Shown here: one piece after another, positions 1 to 11,192 of the stretch | Layout: each line of letters opens with the position of its first letter | Numbering within the stretch: the first letter of the stretch is position 1 | NCBI GenBank assembly: GCA_030674185.1 | Contig: CM060314.1 | Span: forward strand, 28,079,115 to 28,143,114 | Direction of reading: 5' to 3' | DNA length: 64,000 nt | Origin: Monoplex corrugatus | Lineage: Eukaryota > Mollusca > Gastropoda > Littorinimorpha > Ranellidae | Notes under the pieces: generated by a model | What the model was told of the DNA's origin: nothing | The model's database searches: none | Seen by the model: only the letters and a program-made list of their open reading frames with translations | Program-made: the position numbers and the translations under genes

Positions 1-288
1 GTGAACAAGTCTAAATAGCGACATGCGAATTAGCATGATTTCGGGGAAATTTCAACTGACTTCGTGGAATTTTCAACTGACAACTCAGAATCAAGTTCAA
101 CTCCAGTTGTTGTTGTTGTTGTTGATGTTGTTTTCGTAAACATAAAGCTACAGATAAAACAAAAATCGATCAATTGACTGCTGGTCTCAGTCTGCGAACG
201 CAAATCTTGCCGAGCTGAAATTTAAACAGTGTTCTGTTAGAGTTGACACATCCGAGGTCGCATTTATATCAAACTAACATATTGCATG
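1..288. other. left flank, no gene seen
   Basis: Only a short (TTG)n run near 104-132 stands out. No coding signal or recognised repeat was found before the Tc1 element. Confidence 0.5.
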
Positions 289-290
289 TA

Positions 291-1906
291 TACTCCTAAT
301 CATAATTTAAGGGCCACTTCTTCCTTCCTCTCTAATTTTAAGTTGAAATAATTGACAATGTTTAGAATTGATTCTATGTTTTATTTCATCATTTCCACAC
401 CTGTTTTGGAAAAAGAAATTAGCACAATGACCCATTAGTGAACAGCACATGCATTTAAAGGAACATCCCCCCCTTTTCAAAAAACAGAAAGTGTCAGATT
501 TGGCCAATCTGTTTTCAATATCGCGTGTGTCCGCCCCGAGCCTGGATGCATGCTTCACAGCGCCGATGCATCGACCCCACAAGGGTACGGAGTGTGTCCT
601 GAGGGATGGCCGCCCACTCGATCTGCAGGATGTCGACCAGCCTGGCCAGGGTGCCCGGTGGGGGGTGGTTGTCCCTGATGCGCCTCCCGAGCACATCCCA
701 GAGGTGTTCAATTGGGTTCAGGTCAGGTGAGCACGCTGGCCAGGCCATACGGACGACTTCATGCTGCTCCAGGAAGTCGGTCACAAGGCGTGCTCGATGC
801 GCAGGTGCATTGTCGTCCTGGAAGATGGCGCCTTGACCAAGGTCCACAAGCGCAGGCAGTGCCACGGCCGCCAGAACCTCGTCCCGGTACCGGACCCCGT
901 TCAGGATGCCGTCAATGGGGAGCAGGGGGGTCCGGGTACCACGGCTCATGCCACCCCACACCATCACCGACCCGCCGCCGTACCGGTTATGCTCTTGGAC
1001 AGTGGCGTCAGCGAACCTCTCCCCTTGACGTCGCCACACCCGAGCCCGGCCATCGTTAAAGGTCAGGGTGAACCTGGACTCATCCGAAAACAAGACCCGG
1101 GCCCACTGTTGCCTTGTCCAGGTCACGTGCTCCCTGGCCCAGGTCATGCGGCGCACTCTGTTGACCGGTGACAGCACGGGTCGGACGGCCGGTCTCCGTG
1201 ACCTCAAGTTTGCCTCATGTAGCCGTCTTCTCACCGTGCTGCAGCTGATGTTAGCACCTGTTGCGTCCCTCAGCTGACCCCTCAAGGTCACCGCAGTGGA
1301 TGCCCTTTCCCTCAGGACGGAGAGGGCAAGGTAGCGGTCTTGCTGTCTTGTCGTTACTCTGGGTCGACCCGTGTGACGCCTTTCCTGGACTGCTCCAGTC
1401 TCATTGAAGCGCTCCAGCAGTCTCTGGATTGTGGAATGCGACACTTCAAGTCGTCTAGCAACTTCTCGCTGCGCTAGGCCTTCATCAAGCAGAGCGAGGG
1501 CTCTCCCCCGCTGCTCATCCGTCATCCGTCGTCTTGCAAGCATGGTTAAAACGAACCAAGAACGGATCCTTTTTATCCTCGTCTGCGGGCAACTTTGGCT
1601 GGAGTAGTGTTCAAAAAGGGCTTGCCTTGCACGTGCAAAGCGAATTTTGTCGCTACCTTGCCTGCGTCGTCAGAGAGACCCTGCTGAAGATTCGACAATT
1701 TCGTGTGGAAATTGTCTTCCTTGGGCCGCCCATTGCAAATCGGCAAATCCCCAAACACGTGCCAAAAGGAAACTGCAATGTTGTCTGAGCTCTTATCCAT
1801 TCAGTTACGGCAACGAATTGGAGAAAAGAGTAAGAGAAAATAGGTTATTTCTCCTTTCAAAATTGACTCAAAAACGTTCCTGGCCCTTCAATAATGACGT
1901 GTAGTA
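291..1906 (-). mobile_element. Tc1-like DNA transposon, copy 1 (complete)
   Basis: A 1616 bp element bounded by TA dinucleotides at 289-290 and 1907-1908, the target duplication typical of Tc1/mariner. The ends are imperfect terminal inverted repeats: both start TACT and share an AAGGGCC block about 20 bp in. The boundaries were set by aligning this copy with copy 2 at 30882-32508, whose sequence diverges outside exactly these positions. A poly(A) signal on the minus strand lies at 380-385, downstream of the transposase stop. The copy appears structurally intact. Confidence 0.93.
515..1543 (-). CDS. Tc1-family transposase, intact
   Basis: A 342-residue cut-and-paste transposase, the normal length for Tc1. 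The N-terminal half carries a paired-type helix-turn-helix DNA-binding region (about residues 8-120) with the linker motif TGRPR near residue 58. The C-terminal half is a DDE nuclease: first Asp in LFSDESRF, second Asp in FQDDNAPAH, and Glu in SPDLNPIEHLWD. Thirty-four residues separate the second Asp from the Glu, so it is DD34E. The start MLARRRMTDEQ is chosen because the frame opens there; an internal Met seven residues on is an alternative. No stop or frameshift is seen, so it could encode active enzyme. Activity is an inference. Confidence 0.93.
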   Translation of the reverse strand: MLARRRMTDEQRGRALALLDEGLAQREVARRLEVSHSTIQRLLERFNETGAVQERRHTGRPRVTTRQQDRYLALSVLRERASTAVTLRGQLRDATGANISCSTVRRRLHEANLRSRRPAVRPVLSPVNRVRRMTWAREHVTWTRQQWARVLFSDESRFTLTFNDGRARVWRRQGERFADATVQEHNRYGGGSVMVWGGMSRGTRTPLLPIDGILNGVRYRDEVLAAVALPALVDLGQGAIFQDDNAPAHRARLVTDFLEQHEVVRMAWPACSPDLNPIEHLWDVLGRRIRDNHPPPGTLARLVDILQIEWAAIPQDTLRTLVGSMHRRCEACIQARGGHTRY

Positions 1907-2022
1907 TATGTGTTCATGTGAAAAAAACTTATGTAGAACTGAATTCCAACCACGGAAAAATTTGAGAAATGGCGACTTACCTTGAAAATGTTTCGATGAA
2001 ACAAAGTGAAACTTCAGAAGTG

Positions 2023-2089
2023 TCGATTTCTGCATGCGTATGCATACATGCATAATCGATTTCTGCATACGTATACATACATGCATAAT
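2023..2089. repeat. 33 bp tandem duplication
   Basis: Two adjacent near-identical units (2023-2055 and 2056-2089), each starting TCGATTTCTGCAT. The surrounding 1909-2363 shows nothing else recognisable. Confidence 0.7.
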
Positions 2090-2363
2090 TTACGTACATG
2101 TATACACTTCGGCTCTGCATACGCGCACACACAAGCTCATTCTGCTCACAATGTTTTTAGAATCTAATTTCATCCCATCAACTGTATCATTATCAGAAAA
2201 CCATATAAAATTATTTTCATTTTTCTCTTCACTGCCGTTGAACAGACCCAGAGTTTTATCTCTTATGTGTCTGTAACAGGCCTACATCAAAGGCCTGACT
2301 CATTCAGTAACAGAGCGTGAGAATAAGACTTCAGTTCACTCGTTGTTGTTGTTTTTATTGTAG

Positions 2364-2868
2364 TTTAAAGCCCAGCCGACATCGTGGAGCCATATCAGGG
2401 CTATAACCGCTTCAAAACATACAAAACTTCAACAGAAAAATAAAGAAAAGAAAATTAAGTACACATATCAATGCATTCGCTCACATAATCTAAGGTCATA
2501 CCCCCGGCATTGACCACTCCGTCCAATTTATCGCACAGGGGATTGAAAAACACACCTGAATACAAATTTAAGCATACTTAAGGACACCAAAACATATATC
2601 TAAAACCGGGCATAAACTACCTAAAACTGCTTCTGCATATCTCACCTCCCTAGAGCCAAAAATACATTTTACACATGTACCCAATTATCAATCCTAAGAA
2701 AAAGTATGTAAGACTTTATCGAACACATACAGGTGAATGGTTCAGCAAGGCAGAAAATGGAAGAAAGAAATGAGAGAAAGCAAAGGAACAAGGCAGAAAC
2801 AAGAGAGTGACAGAAAAGAGGATTTTTCTAGCACAGAATTTCTAGAAAAGGGGGATACTATTCATACC
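2364..2868 (-). repeat. Rep-A dispersed repeat, copy 1
   Basis: About 505 bp. On the plus strand it begins TTTAAAGCCCAGCCGAC and ends near GGGGGATACTATTCATACC. Flanked on the low-coordinate side by a (GTT)n-like run, which on the minus strand is a short A-rich tail after GGGCTTTAAAC. That tail suggests a retroposon whose sense strand is minus. Confidence 0.8.
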
Positions 2869-3282
2869 TTCAGTTCACGTCAGTAAGACATCAGTTCACT
2901 TAATATCAAAGTTCAGTGACTATGGTTAACAACTAAGCAAGAAACTTTGTATCGGTGATGATGAAGTAGGCTGATAATCTGTAACACTCACCGTGAATTT
3001 TGAAAAAGCTCTTTGTCCTCGCCTGGACACAGAAACTAATGAAGTGTCCCTACCCAGGCCAGTCAAAGTCAATGTAATTAATGTACAATTGATACCACTG
3101 TAATTGTCTGTTACACTATGTAACTACAGCGATCAAAATTATTCCAAACGATAAATGAATACTTGTGATTTGCCGTGCTGAACTTCTTTTACATTTTCAC
3201 AAAGCATTATCTCTAACACATCCAAGGAACAAATACGCATGCTTTCCTGCTAACACCGATAGCGTTGGTAATCGGGAAAGGC
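2869..3282. other. no recognised feature
   Basis: Ordinary AT-rich sequence between Rep-A copy 1 and the minisatellite. No coding frame or known repeat was seen. Confidence 0.4.
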
Positions 3283-3392
3283 GGGAGGGGCGAGGGGGAA
3301 GAGGTGGGGAGGGGCGAGGGGGAAGAGGTGGGGAGGGGCGAGGGGGAAGAGGTGGGGAGGGGCGAGGGGGAAGAGGTGGGGAGGGGAGGGTT
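3283..3392. repeat. 24 bp G-rich minisatellite
   Basis: About four head-to-tail copies of GAGGTGGGGAGGGGCGAGG plus GGGAA. The reading frames across it on both strands are purely repetitive (Gly/Arg or Pro/Ser) and are not genes. Runs of four or more G recur in every unit, so G-quadruplex folding is plausible. Confidence 0.9.
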
Positions 3393-3612
3393 GTAAAATG
3401 GAGGGGAACCATAGAACTCTAAGAGAAAAACCCACATCTGTCGTGTTCTTATACTCACAATAATTTCAATTGCCTTTACATTCATTCTGTTTTAACTTAA
3501 CTTCCTAGCCCAACTTTTATTTTCTGAAATAGGTTCTTTCATTACACACCTACATGTTACTGATAGCCCAATAACAAATTCACTGTAGACACGTTACATA
3601 TATATCCATATT

Positions 3613-4185
3613 GTGAATACAGTTCTGAAAATGACGACCAGTTCAGGCACAGTCAACTTCATCTGTGCCTATGCCCCAACATTAAGCTCCTCACCCGACG
3701 TCAAGGACCAGTTCTATGAGGCCCTGGATGCTGTTGTCAGAGGAGTTCCCAGCAAGGAAGGTCTCTTCATATTGGGAGACCTGAACGCGCGCTTAGGTGC
3801 TGATTTTGAGGCCTGGCCAACCAGCATTGGACATCATGGTGTTGGGAAGCAAAATGAAAACGGTCAAAGACTCCTGGAACTTTGCTCTTACCACAAGCTG
3901 GCCATCACCAACACCTTCTTCAACAATAAGGAAAAGCACAAGGTGTCATGGCGCCACCCCAGATCCCACCACTGGCATCAGCTCGACCTCGTCTTAACAA
4001 GGAGGTCGGACCTTAACAATGTCCTCAACACGAGGAGTTTCCACAGCGCTGATTGCGACACAGACCACACCCTGGTATGCAGCAAGATCAAGCTTCTACC
4101 CAGAAGACTGCACCACTCAAAAAAGAAAGGTCACCCAAGGATTAATGCCTGTCGCACGTCCGATCGACCAAGGCCAGGGAGTTCG
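3613..4185 (+). pseudogene. LINE endonuclease domain remnant
   Basis: Reads as the C-terminal part of an apurinic/apyrimidinic-type endonuclease. GDLNAR near residue 56 is the catalytic GDxN block, followed by VSWRHPRSHHWHQLDL and SADCDTDHTLVCSKIKL, which match the family WxxP, LD and SDH-type motifs. In a working element this domain nicks target DNA to prime reverse transcription. The N-terminal catalytic residues are missing (5' truncation), and the frame is lost after about 4130, continuing in another frame towards 4237. Confidence 0.85.
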
Positions 4186-4253
4186 TAGAAACCCTGAATG
4201 TAGCGCTCAAGAGTGGCTCAGAGATCCAAAACGCTGAGGAAAAGTGGAATCAC

Positions 4254-4958
4254 GTGAGGGACACCATCTATCAGTCTGCCCTGAGTATATTTGGGAAAAA
4301 AGAACGAAAGAATCCCGACTGGTTTGAGGCAAACTGGCAGGAAATGGAACCAGTGGTGGAAGCGAAACGCAAGGCTTTACTTGCGTATAAAAACAACAAT
4401 ACCCAAACTACTCGTGACGCTTACAGAGCTGCCCGCAGCAAGGCCCAACAAACTGCTCGGCGATGCGCCAACGACTATTGGCTACAGTTGAGCGCAAGTA
4501 TTCAGCAGTCTGCAGATTCAGGCAACACTGGCAGCATGTACGCTGGCATCAAACAAGCGACTGGTCCAGCAGCCTCCAAGTCAGCTCCCCTTAAGTCCAA
4601 AGCAGGAGAAAGCATCACAAACTCAGCAAAGCTGATGGAGAGATGGGTAGAGCACTACCTGGAGCTGTACTCCACGCAGAACTCTGTCACCGATGCTGCC
4701 CTGAATGCCATTGAGGACCTGCCTGTCATGGAGGAGTTGGATGCTGAGCCAAGCCTTGAAGAACTAAGCAAGGCGATTGACGGTTTGGCGACGGGAAAAG
4801 CCCCTGGTGAAGACGGAATACCTCCAGAGGTCATCAAGTGCGGGAAGCCTGCTCTTCTCAACGAGTTGCATGAACTTTTGTGCTTATGCTGGAAGGAAGG
4901 CTTCATTCCGAGAGACATGAGAGACGCCAGGATAGTGACTCTATATAAGAACAAGGGC
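4254..4958 (+). pseudogene. LINE linker and start of reverse transcriptase
   Basis: Open frame beginning MRDTIYQSALSIFGKKERK (linker region). It leads into the RT fingers motif GKAPGEDGIPPEVIKCG and the following RIVTLYKNKGD, after which LINEs normally read NYRGISLLS. The frame runs into the foreign block at 4959 instead. No function is expected. Confidence 0.8.
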
Positions 4959-5272
4959 GACAAGGTCTTGAAACGTGAAAATGGGAGAAGAGATCTGTCA
5001 AACACTAAGCTGACACCACCAGAACGATGGAAGCATTAAGATGGGCAGCAAACAGGCCAGTTTTAATGTTACTAGCTGGGGTTGAACTCAAGATATCAGA
5101 TCTTGAGTTCATGGCTTTGCCAACTAACCCGCGCTTATATGTTATGTTTTATCAGAGGCAAAAGTATTTTAGGCACAGAGGATATAAATATCCTTCGCAA
5201 ATGGGTAACGCACTCAGCACCTCCCTAAATGTTCGGCCAACTGACCTGTGTCATTTTAGTCAGTTTAGTCAT
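4959..5272. repeat. foreign block inside LINE family 1 copy 1
   Basis: Bases 4959-5226 match 7321-7588, with one difference noticed by eye (5159 region), and 5227-5272 match 7845-7890. The intervening 256 bp (7589-7844) are absent here. Roughly 20 bp of expected LINE sequence between GGGCGACA and CGCGGAATC are missing, so this is not a clean insertion with a target duplication. Bases 5079-5130 contain minus-strand tRNA-like A and B boxes (see the SINE entry at 7321). Confidence 0.85.
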
Positions 5273-6766
5273 CGCGGAATCTCTCTCCTCAGCATTGTTG
5301 GGAAAGCATTCGCCAGAGTCATCTTAACCCGTCTTCAGAGGCTGGCAGCTCGCATCTACCCTGAGTCCCAGTGCGGCTTTAGGGCCGGAAGATCGACCAT
5401 CGACATGATCTTCTCTGTCCGGCAACTACAGGAAAAGTGCCGCGAGCAGCACATGCCCCTTTGCCTCGCCTTCATTGATCTCACGAAAGCGTTCGACCTG
5501 GTCAGTGGAGTGGTCTTTTCAAGCTTTTGAAGAAAATCGGCTGCCCCCCCAAGACTATCAGCTGTCATCGAGTCTTTTCACGAGGATATCCATAGCACTG
5601 TGTGCTATAATAGTGCCACTTCAGAGCCTTTCAGAATCAGCAGCGGAGTGAAACAGGGATGTGTTTTGGCCCCAACTCTGTTCGGGATCTTCTTCTCGAT
5701 GTTGCTGACCTATGCCTTCTGCAGATCTGAAGAAGGGGTATATCTTCATACAAGGACCGATGGAAAGCTCTTCAACATTGCCAGGCTTCGTTCCAAAACC
5801 AAGGTGGAAAAGAAGACCATCAGAGAAGCTCTCTTCGCAGATGATGCTGCGCTGGCTTCCCACAGTGAACAAGATCTCCAGAGGCTCGTTGATCGCTTCG
5901 CCCACGCTTGCAGAGAGTTTGGTCTCACACTCAGCTTGAAGAAAACTGAGATCTTAGGCCAAGGCTGTGAAGAACCACCATCTCTACACATTGGAGACTA
6001 CGACCTCAATACTGTCCACCAAGTTCAGTACTTGGGGTCCATCATAAGTGACAACCTCTCTCTGGATGCTGAAATCGGCGCCAGAATTGCGAAGGCCTCA
6101 TCTGTTATGGCTAAACTGAACAAGCGGGTCTGGTCCAACAGCAGTCTCACTGCGAACACCAAAATGCAGGTGTACAGAGCATGTGTGTTGAGCACACTAC
6201 TCTACTCAAGTGAAGCCTGGCCACATACGCCAGCCAAGAAAAGAGGCTCAACATTTTCCATCTCCGCTGCTTGCGACGCATCCTCGGCATCCAATGGCAA
6301 AACAAGGTGACCAACACAGAGGTCCTCCGTCGTGCGGGCCTACATGTACAGACCATCTTTGCCCTTCTAAGCCAACGCCGACTACGCTGGCTTGGCCATG
6401 TGCGTCGAATGGAGGACGCATACCTAAAGACGTTCTCTACGGCGAACTGGCAAACCGGAAGCGAACTCCAGGACGCCCACAGCTACGCTTTGTAGACGCA
6501 TGCAAAAGGGACCTTAGAAGCTCAGGGATTGACCCAGGCTCTTGGGAGACTCTGGCGGAAGACAGGGCAGCGTGGCGGACAGCCGTTCAGCAAGGCATTG
6601 TGAATGCGGAGAGGAGGAGAGCAGAAAGCGCAGATGAGAAAAGGGCTCTTCGCAAGCAACGTTCCAGAAACCAGACAACAGCGACTCAATTTGTATGTGG
6701 CAGATGTGACAGAGATTGCCACTCAAGAATCGGCCTGCACAGCCACAGCAGAAAGTGCACGTCATG
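5273..6766 (+). pseudogene. LINE reverse transcriptase and zinc-finger tail
   Basis: Resumes with RGISLLSIVGKAFARVIL, then CGFRAGRSTIDMIF, LAFIDLTKAFDLV (first catalytic Asp), SSGVKQGCVLAPTLFGIFF and the catalytic LFADDAAL, so the active-site motifs survive. Frames change near 5510-5600, 6240 and 6410. The distal part reads RRLRWLGHVRRMED and RIPKDVLYGELANRKRTPG, ending in a zinc finger FVCGRCDRDCHSRIGLHSHS before the stop at about 6767. It cannot be translated as one protein. Confidence 0.85.
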
Positions 6767-6936
6767 ACCACAACGCCTCCTGGTGCAGACTATCATCTCC
6801 TGAGATGTAAAGAGGCCGACGACGATGCCAGTCAGCAATTATCTGTCTTCTTCCAAGTGTTCTACCTTTGCGCTATCAAACGTCGAAATTTCTTGTCAAC
6901 ACTTATTTGTCTATTTTGACAGTTGCACCAATCGGT

Positions 6937-7000
6937 CTCATGACCTCTCCATGTTGTTGCGCATGACTTCTCCATACCGTAAGGCATGACCTCTCCATTT
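6937..7000. repeat. short triplicated motif
   Basis: Three imperfect copies of GCATGACCTCTCCAT within 64 bp. The rest of 6833-7320 holds no recognised gene. Confidence 0.5.
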
Positions 7001-7320
7001 GACGACCACTGTCATCAAGGTGGAAAAGAGATGCTTCTCATTCTCGAAGCCCACTGGTGCATGTTTAAAAGCCACTCGAGAAGAAACTTGTTGCTCGGAC
7101 CTTAGTGCGGTTTGAAACAGGCACATGCACTTGATTACTTTTTCAAACACGCAAAACTTTTTTCACATACGCAAAGCTTGGGGAATTAGTTTGATTATGG
7201 AGTTATTGGAGTTATTTCAAGAGGGATTCACCGCATTCGGACAACTTCATATGCGCTTCACCCAAATCTGCCAGCAGTTATCTGACAGATTTCCTGAGCC
7301 TGCATAAAACCCTATGCGCT

Positions 7321-7588
7321 GACAAGGTCTTGAAACGTGAAAATGGGAGAAGAGATCTGTCAAACACTAAGCTGACACCACCAGAACGATGGAAGCATTA
7401 AGATGGGCAGCAAACAGGCCAGTTTTAATGTTACTAGCTGGGGTTGAACTCAAGATATCAGATCTTGAGTTCATGGCTTTGCCAACTAACCCGCGCTTAT
7501 ATGTTATGTTTTATCAGAGACAAAAGTATTTTAGGCACAGAGGATATAAATATCCTTCGCAAATGGGTAACGCACTCAGCACCTCCCT
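7321..7588 (-). repeat. tRNA-derived SINE-like block, near-identical to the insert in LINE copy 1
   Basis: On the minus strand 7475-7492 reads as an RNA polymerase III A-box-like GGGTTAGTTGGCAAAGCC and 7441-7454 as a B-box-like TTGAGTTCAACCCC, spaced as in a tRNA head. The body extends towards 7321. Diverged relatives occur at 25925-26105 and 35110-35280. Same length (268 bp) as the matching part of 4959-5226. Confidence 0.65.
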
Positions 7589-7773
7589 CTGAAACAGGGG
7601 AGGTTATTTGAATATTCGCAAGATGTGTGTTTCTGTTTGTTGTCTGTCATTCTGTCTCTCTAAAAAAACGTTTGTCAAGGTTTCACATCTCTTTGTGAAC
7701 GGATTTTTTAAAAAAAAGTTTTAGTTTGTAGATTTCATTAGGTAATTAGTCGTGAAGGCATTTGTTAGCATAC

Positions 7774-8064
7774 AGGAACCAGAAAAAAACACGAAAAAAG
7801 AAGATCGCATACATGTATTTAATACAACCAGACAAGACAGGCGTAAATGTTCGGCCAACTGACCTGTGTCATTTTAGTCAGTTTAGTCATTTTTCACACT
7901 GGGCGAAGCAGCAGGGAAGTTTGTCTTTTTCTCCTATTTTTTTTTATTTGTTGTTTGTTTGTGATCTTACGCTTGACAAAGGCCAGTTGGCCAAAAAATT
8001 GCGCCGGTCTTGTCTGGTTGTACTATATAAGCGTTTTCTTTTTTCGTGTTTTTTTCTGGTTTCT
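7774..8064. repeat. fold-back element with about 85 bp inverted arms
   Basis: The left arm 7774-7862 (starting AGGAACCAGAAAAAAACACG) is the reverse complement, with mismatches, of the right arm 7984-8064 (ending CGTGTTTTTTTCTGGTTTCT). Shared internal blocks are CAACCAGACAAGAC and GGCCAACTG. The loop is 7863-7983. Both arms give spurious reading frames on both strands. Bases 8067-8446 hold nothing else recognised. Confidence 0.75.
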
Positions 8065-8446
8065 GTCCGCTTGAACGCGGGCAGTCACACTTGTTTTGGA
8101 TATGTAAGCATAGTCTGTAATGCTTTTGAACATCTGGACCAGGGTGATCCAAACCAATGAAACTATTCAGGACAACACAGACGCTCCTACCTGTCACAAC
8201 CCCACCTTTGTGGTCTATTACATTGTATACATCATGGATTTGAATAGTGTTGGCTTTGATCCTGTTCCAGATATCAAGAGGCTGCAGCTAAAATCCTCTG
8301 ATGCAATATGTTCGAAAGTTCACCAAGTCTTTTCTTTTTTCCCCCAAAACATGCAGAAGCTGACAATGCCTTGTTCTCACTTTATTTGCAACGAAAAAAA
8401 CGTACAGGAAAAAAGGATAAGATGAAAAAAACATTTGGAGAAGGAG

Positions 8447-8516
8447 TTTAAGTTCATATTGCTTTTAGCCCAGCCGACTACTGGAACCATATCAGGGCTA
8501 ACACGTCAAAAAGAAC
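8447..8516 (-). repeat. retroposon 3' end fragment
   Basis: On the minus strand this reads GTGTTAGCCCTGATATGG, then GTAGTCGGCTGGGCTAAAAG and a short A/T-rich end. The same end occurs on the plus strand at 44155-44216. It resembles the Rep-A 3' end but is a distinct subfamily. The flank 8517-8978 shows nothing else. Confidence 0.55.
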
Positions 8517-8978
8517 CAGGTTAAAATAAAAGAAGTTAAAATCCATGCTCAGCGTTACCTTGCAAGTCTAAAATGCAGTTAAACCCATATTCAGATGTAA
8601 AATCATATCAGGTGAAATATATCGATTTCTTGTAAAAACTGGAAAATTGCATCAGGAGGGACATCTCGGCAGAGATTCTTTAAGGAGTCCACTGTGTAGT
8701 GCTTATGTCTCGCATCGTACAAGTCCTAGCGATCAAGGTGTCTGGCGCTCAACGGCTCGTCACATGATATACACCACGGAGCGTTTTCACTTTTTTAAAA
8801 GGTACGAATGAGTGTAGGATGTATGATTAGAAAAGAATGTTTCTATTGAGAGGAGAACAAGATTATAGACAAGAGAAAAGAACGTAAAACAAAAATAGAG
8901 AAAACAAATGAACAGATGAATTAACGAATTAAGTAATGAACGGACAAACAATACTAGTGTATGCAAGTGTTACTGAGA

Positions 8979-9069
8979 TATATATATATATATATATATA
9001 TATAGATTGAGAGAGAGAGACAGAGACAGAGAGAGAAAGACGGAAGAGAGAGAGAATGGGGTGGTGTGT

Positions 9070-9154
<85 letters not shown>

Positions 9155-9200
9155 TGTGTGTGTGTGTGTCTCTGGTGTGAGGGGTGTGTGTGTGTGCGTT
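8979..9200. repeat. compound microsatellite (TA)n, (GA)n, (GT)n
   Basis: (TA)n at about 8979-9003, GA-rich at 9008-9056, (GT)n at 9063-9200 with a few interruptions. Reading frames here are His-Thr or Val-Cys artefacts. Confidence 0.97.
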
Positions 9201-9829
9201 TTCTTTAACGTCTGTTCATGCAATTACTTTTAAAAACCCAATTTGAAAAAAATAGAGAGGGAGGTGGGGCAGCGAAGATTAGTTTAAAGTTATTATAATA
9301 AGCACGGAGAAAAATAGTCAAACAAGCAGTGAACACGTTCAAAACAATCGGGCTTAATAAAAAAAAAATACATAACTGTAGGAAAGTACAACAGATCCCT
9401 GGCAGTTTACAAATACATCAACTTAGCATCTTTCTGGCGTAAGTTTATAAGAGATGCAGGATAATATGGTCGCATTTTTCTACAGTGAACTAAATGGTTT
9501 ACCGAAATTTAATCATCGCCAAAGCAATGATACTAGACATATGAATAGACTGTGTGCCTGTGTATTAAGTGCAAACATCCATGCATTGGACCATTCAATC
9601 TGATCAGAGGTGATCTCGAAAGAGGCCAAAATTTACGAACAAAAAGCAAAACACCGGTTGAATTGTGCATGTGTTTACTTATGGTATAATCAGGTTGAGC
9701 CTACGTTCACAAAAATAACTACTATTGTCATTGTATTCATATTAATCCACAGAATGTGCAGTATGCTGTAAGCCATGTCAGTGTCCGATAAGTTAGGGAA
9801 ATGTAAAAACATTGGCATGCACGCCGACT

Positions 9830-9935
9830 GAAGACGCAGACTGGACAACAGTATAGTGTAGTGTGTTCAGCGTGCCCAATAGCTCCAGTTTTCCGTGCTC
9901 CACTGAAAGTCTGATTATTTGCAATGTGCAGAGAG
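9830..9935 (+). repeat. dispersed repeat fragment, partner near 24180
   Basis: Shares an element reading TTCCGTGCTCCACT with upstream CTGxxCAACAG spacing with 24180-24260. The rest of 9201-10018 contains no recognised gene. Confidence 0.4.
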
Positions 9936-10018
9936 TCTAAATGATTTTGGAGATGAGCTATAGTTTAATGGTTTATGATATTTCCCGTTTGTTCTTAAGA
10001 CTTGTCTGGTAAACATAT

Positions 10019-10096
10019 TTCCTCTCTCTCTCTCGCTCGCTCTCCCTCCCTCTCTCTCTCTATCTCTCGCTCGCTCTCCCTCCCTCTCTCCATTCC
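10019..10096. repeat. (CT)n microsatellite
   Basis: Imperfect CT/CTCC tract. Bases 10097-11192 downstream hold no recognised gene; a short segment near 10905-10925 resembles 13290-13310. Confidence 0.9.
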
Positions 10097-11192
10097 CCCT
10101 TCCCCCTCATGAATTCATACCACACAAACACACGAACTAATGTTACTTTTATAACAGTCCCATACGGAACGAATAGTTTATTTGTTATATAATCAACTAT
10201 ATAACAGTGATAGTTTTCTTATGAAGTATACCAAAACGTACAAACAATAAATTAACAAAAAAAGCACATTTCTTTCGATTTGCATAACTGAAATCCAACA
10301 TTCAAACAAGCAGAAAAACTGAAAACTTAAGCAAGCAAACGTCTGTCTTCTCTCTGTATCAGCATCGCAGCAATGTCCTTTGTAAAATATACAATTTTTC
10401 GCATGTCAACACAGACGTTTAGTTAAAAGTAACAACTGTTGGTCTAAACAGATCTGGTTGGGTTTTTTTTTATTTGTTGTTTGTTTTATTTTTTAGTTTC
10501 TCACGTTTTAATATCAGATACAAAATTTCTAAAAGAACATTTTGTTCGTGGGAGTATGACGATCTGTGACAGAAAGCAGATAGGCGTGCAGATGTGTAAA
10601 TGCTTGTGCACATTTGTGCTTTTAATCCGTTTTGTTGGTGGAGGGAACTATCTTCAGTCCACCACCTAGCCTTTCTGGCGGTGGGTTCTGACAGAGGACG
10701 GGGGTGGTTACCATTATCATCCCATCTTTGTTCGTCATTGTCAAAGACACACAAGCTGCGATAATAAACAGTCCAAAAACGCAAACACAATCCAGAATAA
10801 AAGGAACTTGCGTGTTTGTAAATTTACAGGAATCGTTTACACTGAAAAACACAAACGCGATGCATAATCTGAACAATCGTTTTGACCTCGCCAAAAAGAT
10901 CGTCTTACATTTCCGAATGCTTACGGAGAAGCGTCTTTAACCAATATTTCTACACCATGTACCAAAAACTGCGTACATCACATAGGCTTTACAGATTCTT
11001 CAACACAAAGATGGCTGTGTGAAGGAATAACTGGACTGGCGTTCGCCTTTGAGTTTGAGCACCAAAAAATTAATGGCGACTACATCCCATCACACATGCT
11101 TTCTCATGAACACGTGGTTCAATCATATCAAAATTTCCTCTTAAACACATTTCCCAGTTCACTCATATAGTCTTATTCTCATTCTTATCATT

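Larger units (their letters stand above)
3610..6832 (+). mobile_element. LINE family 1, copy 1 (decayed non-LTR retrotransposon)
   Basis: Order on the plus strand: 5'-truncated apurinic-type endonuclease, linker, reverse transcriptase, and a C-terminal tail with a Cys/His zinc finger, the architecture of non-LTR retrotransposons. At least four frameshifts break the protein, and a 314 bp foreign block sits in the reverse transcriptase (4959-5272). The 3' end is judged to lie in the GACGACGATG stretch near 6825-6832. No target duplication was recognised. A related copy is at 16857-18536. Clade was not assigned. Confidence 0.85.

Noticed and set aside
449..1277. Plus-strand frames overlapping the Tc1 transposase, repeated at 31631-32311
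   Set aside because: Antisense shadows of a GC-rich transposase gene. They have no conserved domain and arise identically in both copies.
4959..5272. Retrotransposed spliced copy of the 7.3-7.9 kb locus
   Set aside because: The missing 256 bp does not start with GT or end with AG in any register allowed by the one-base overlap, so splicing is not supported.
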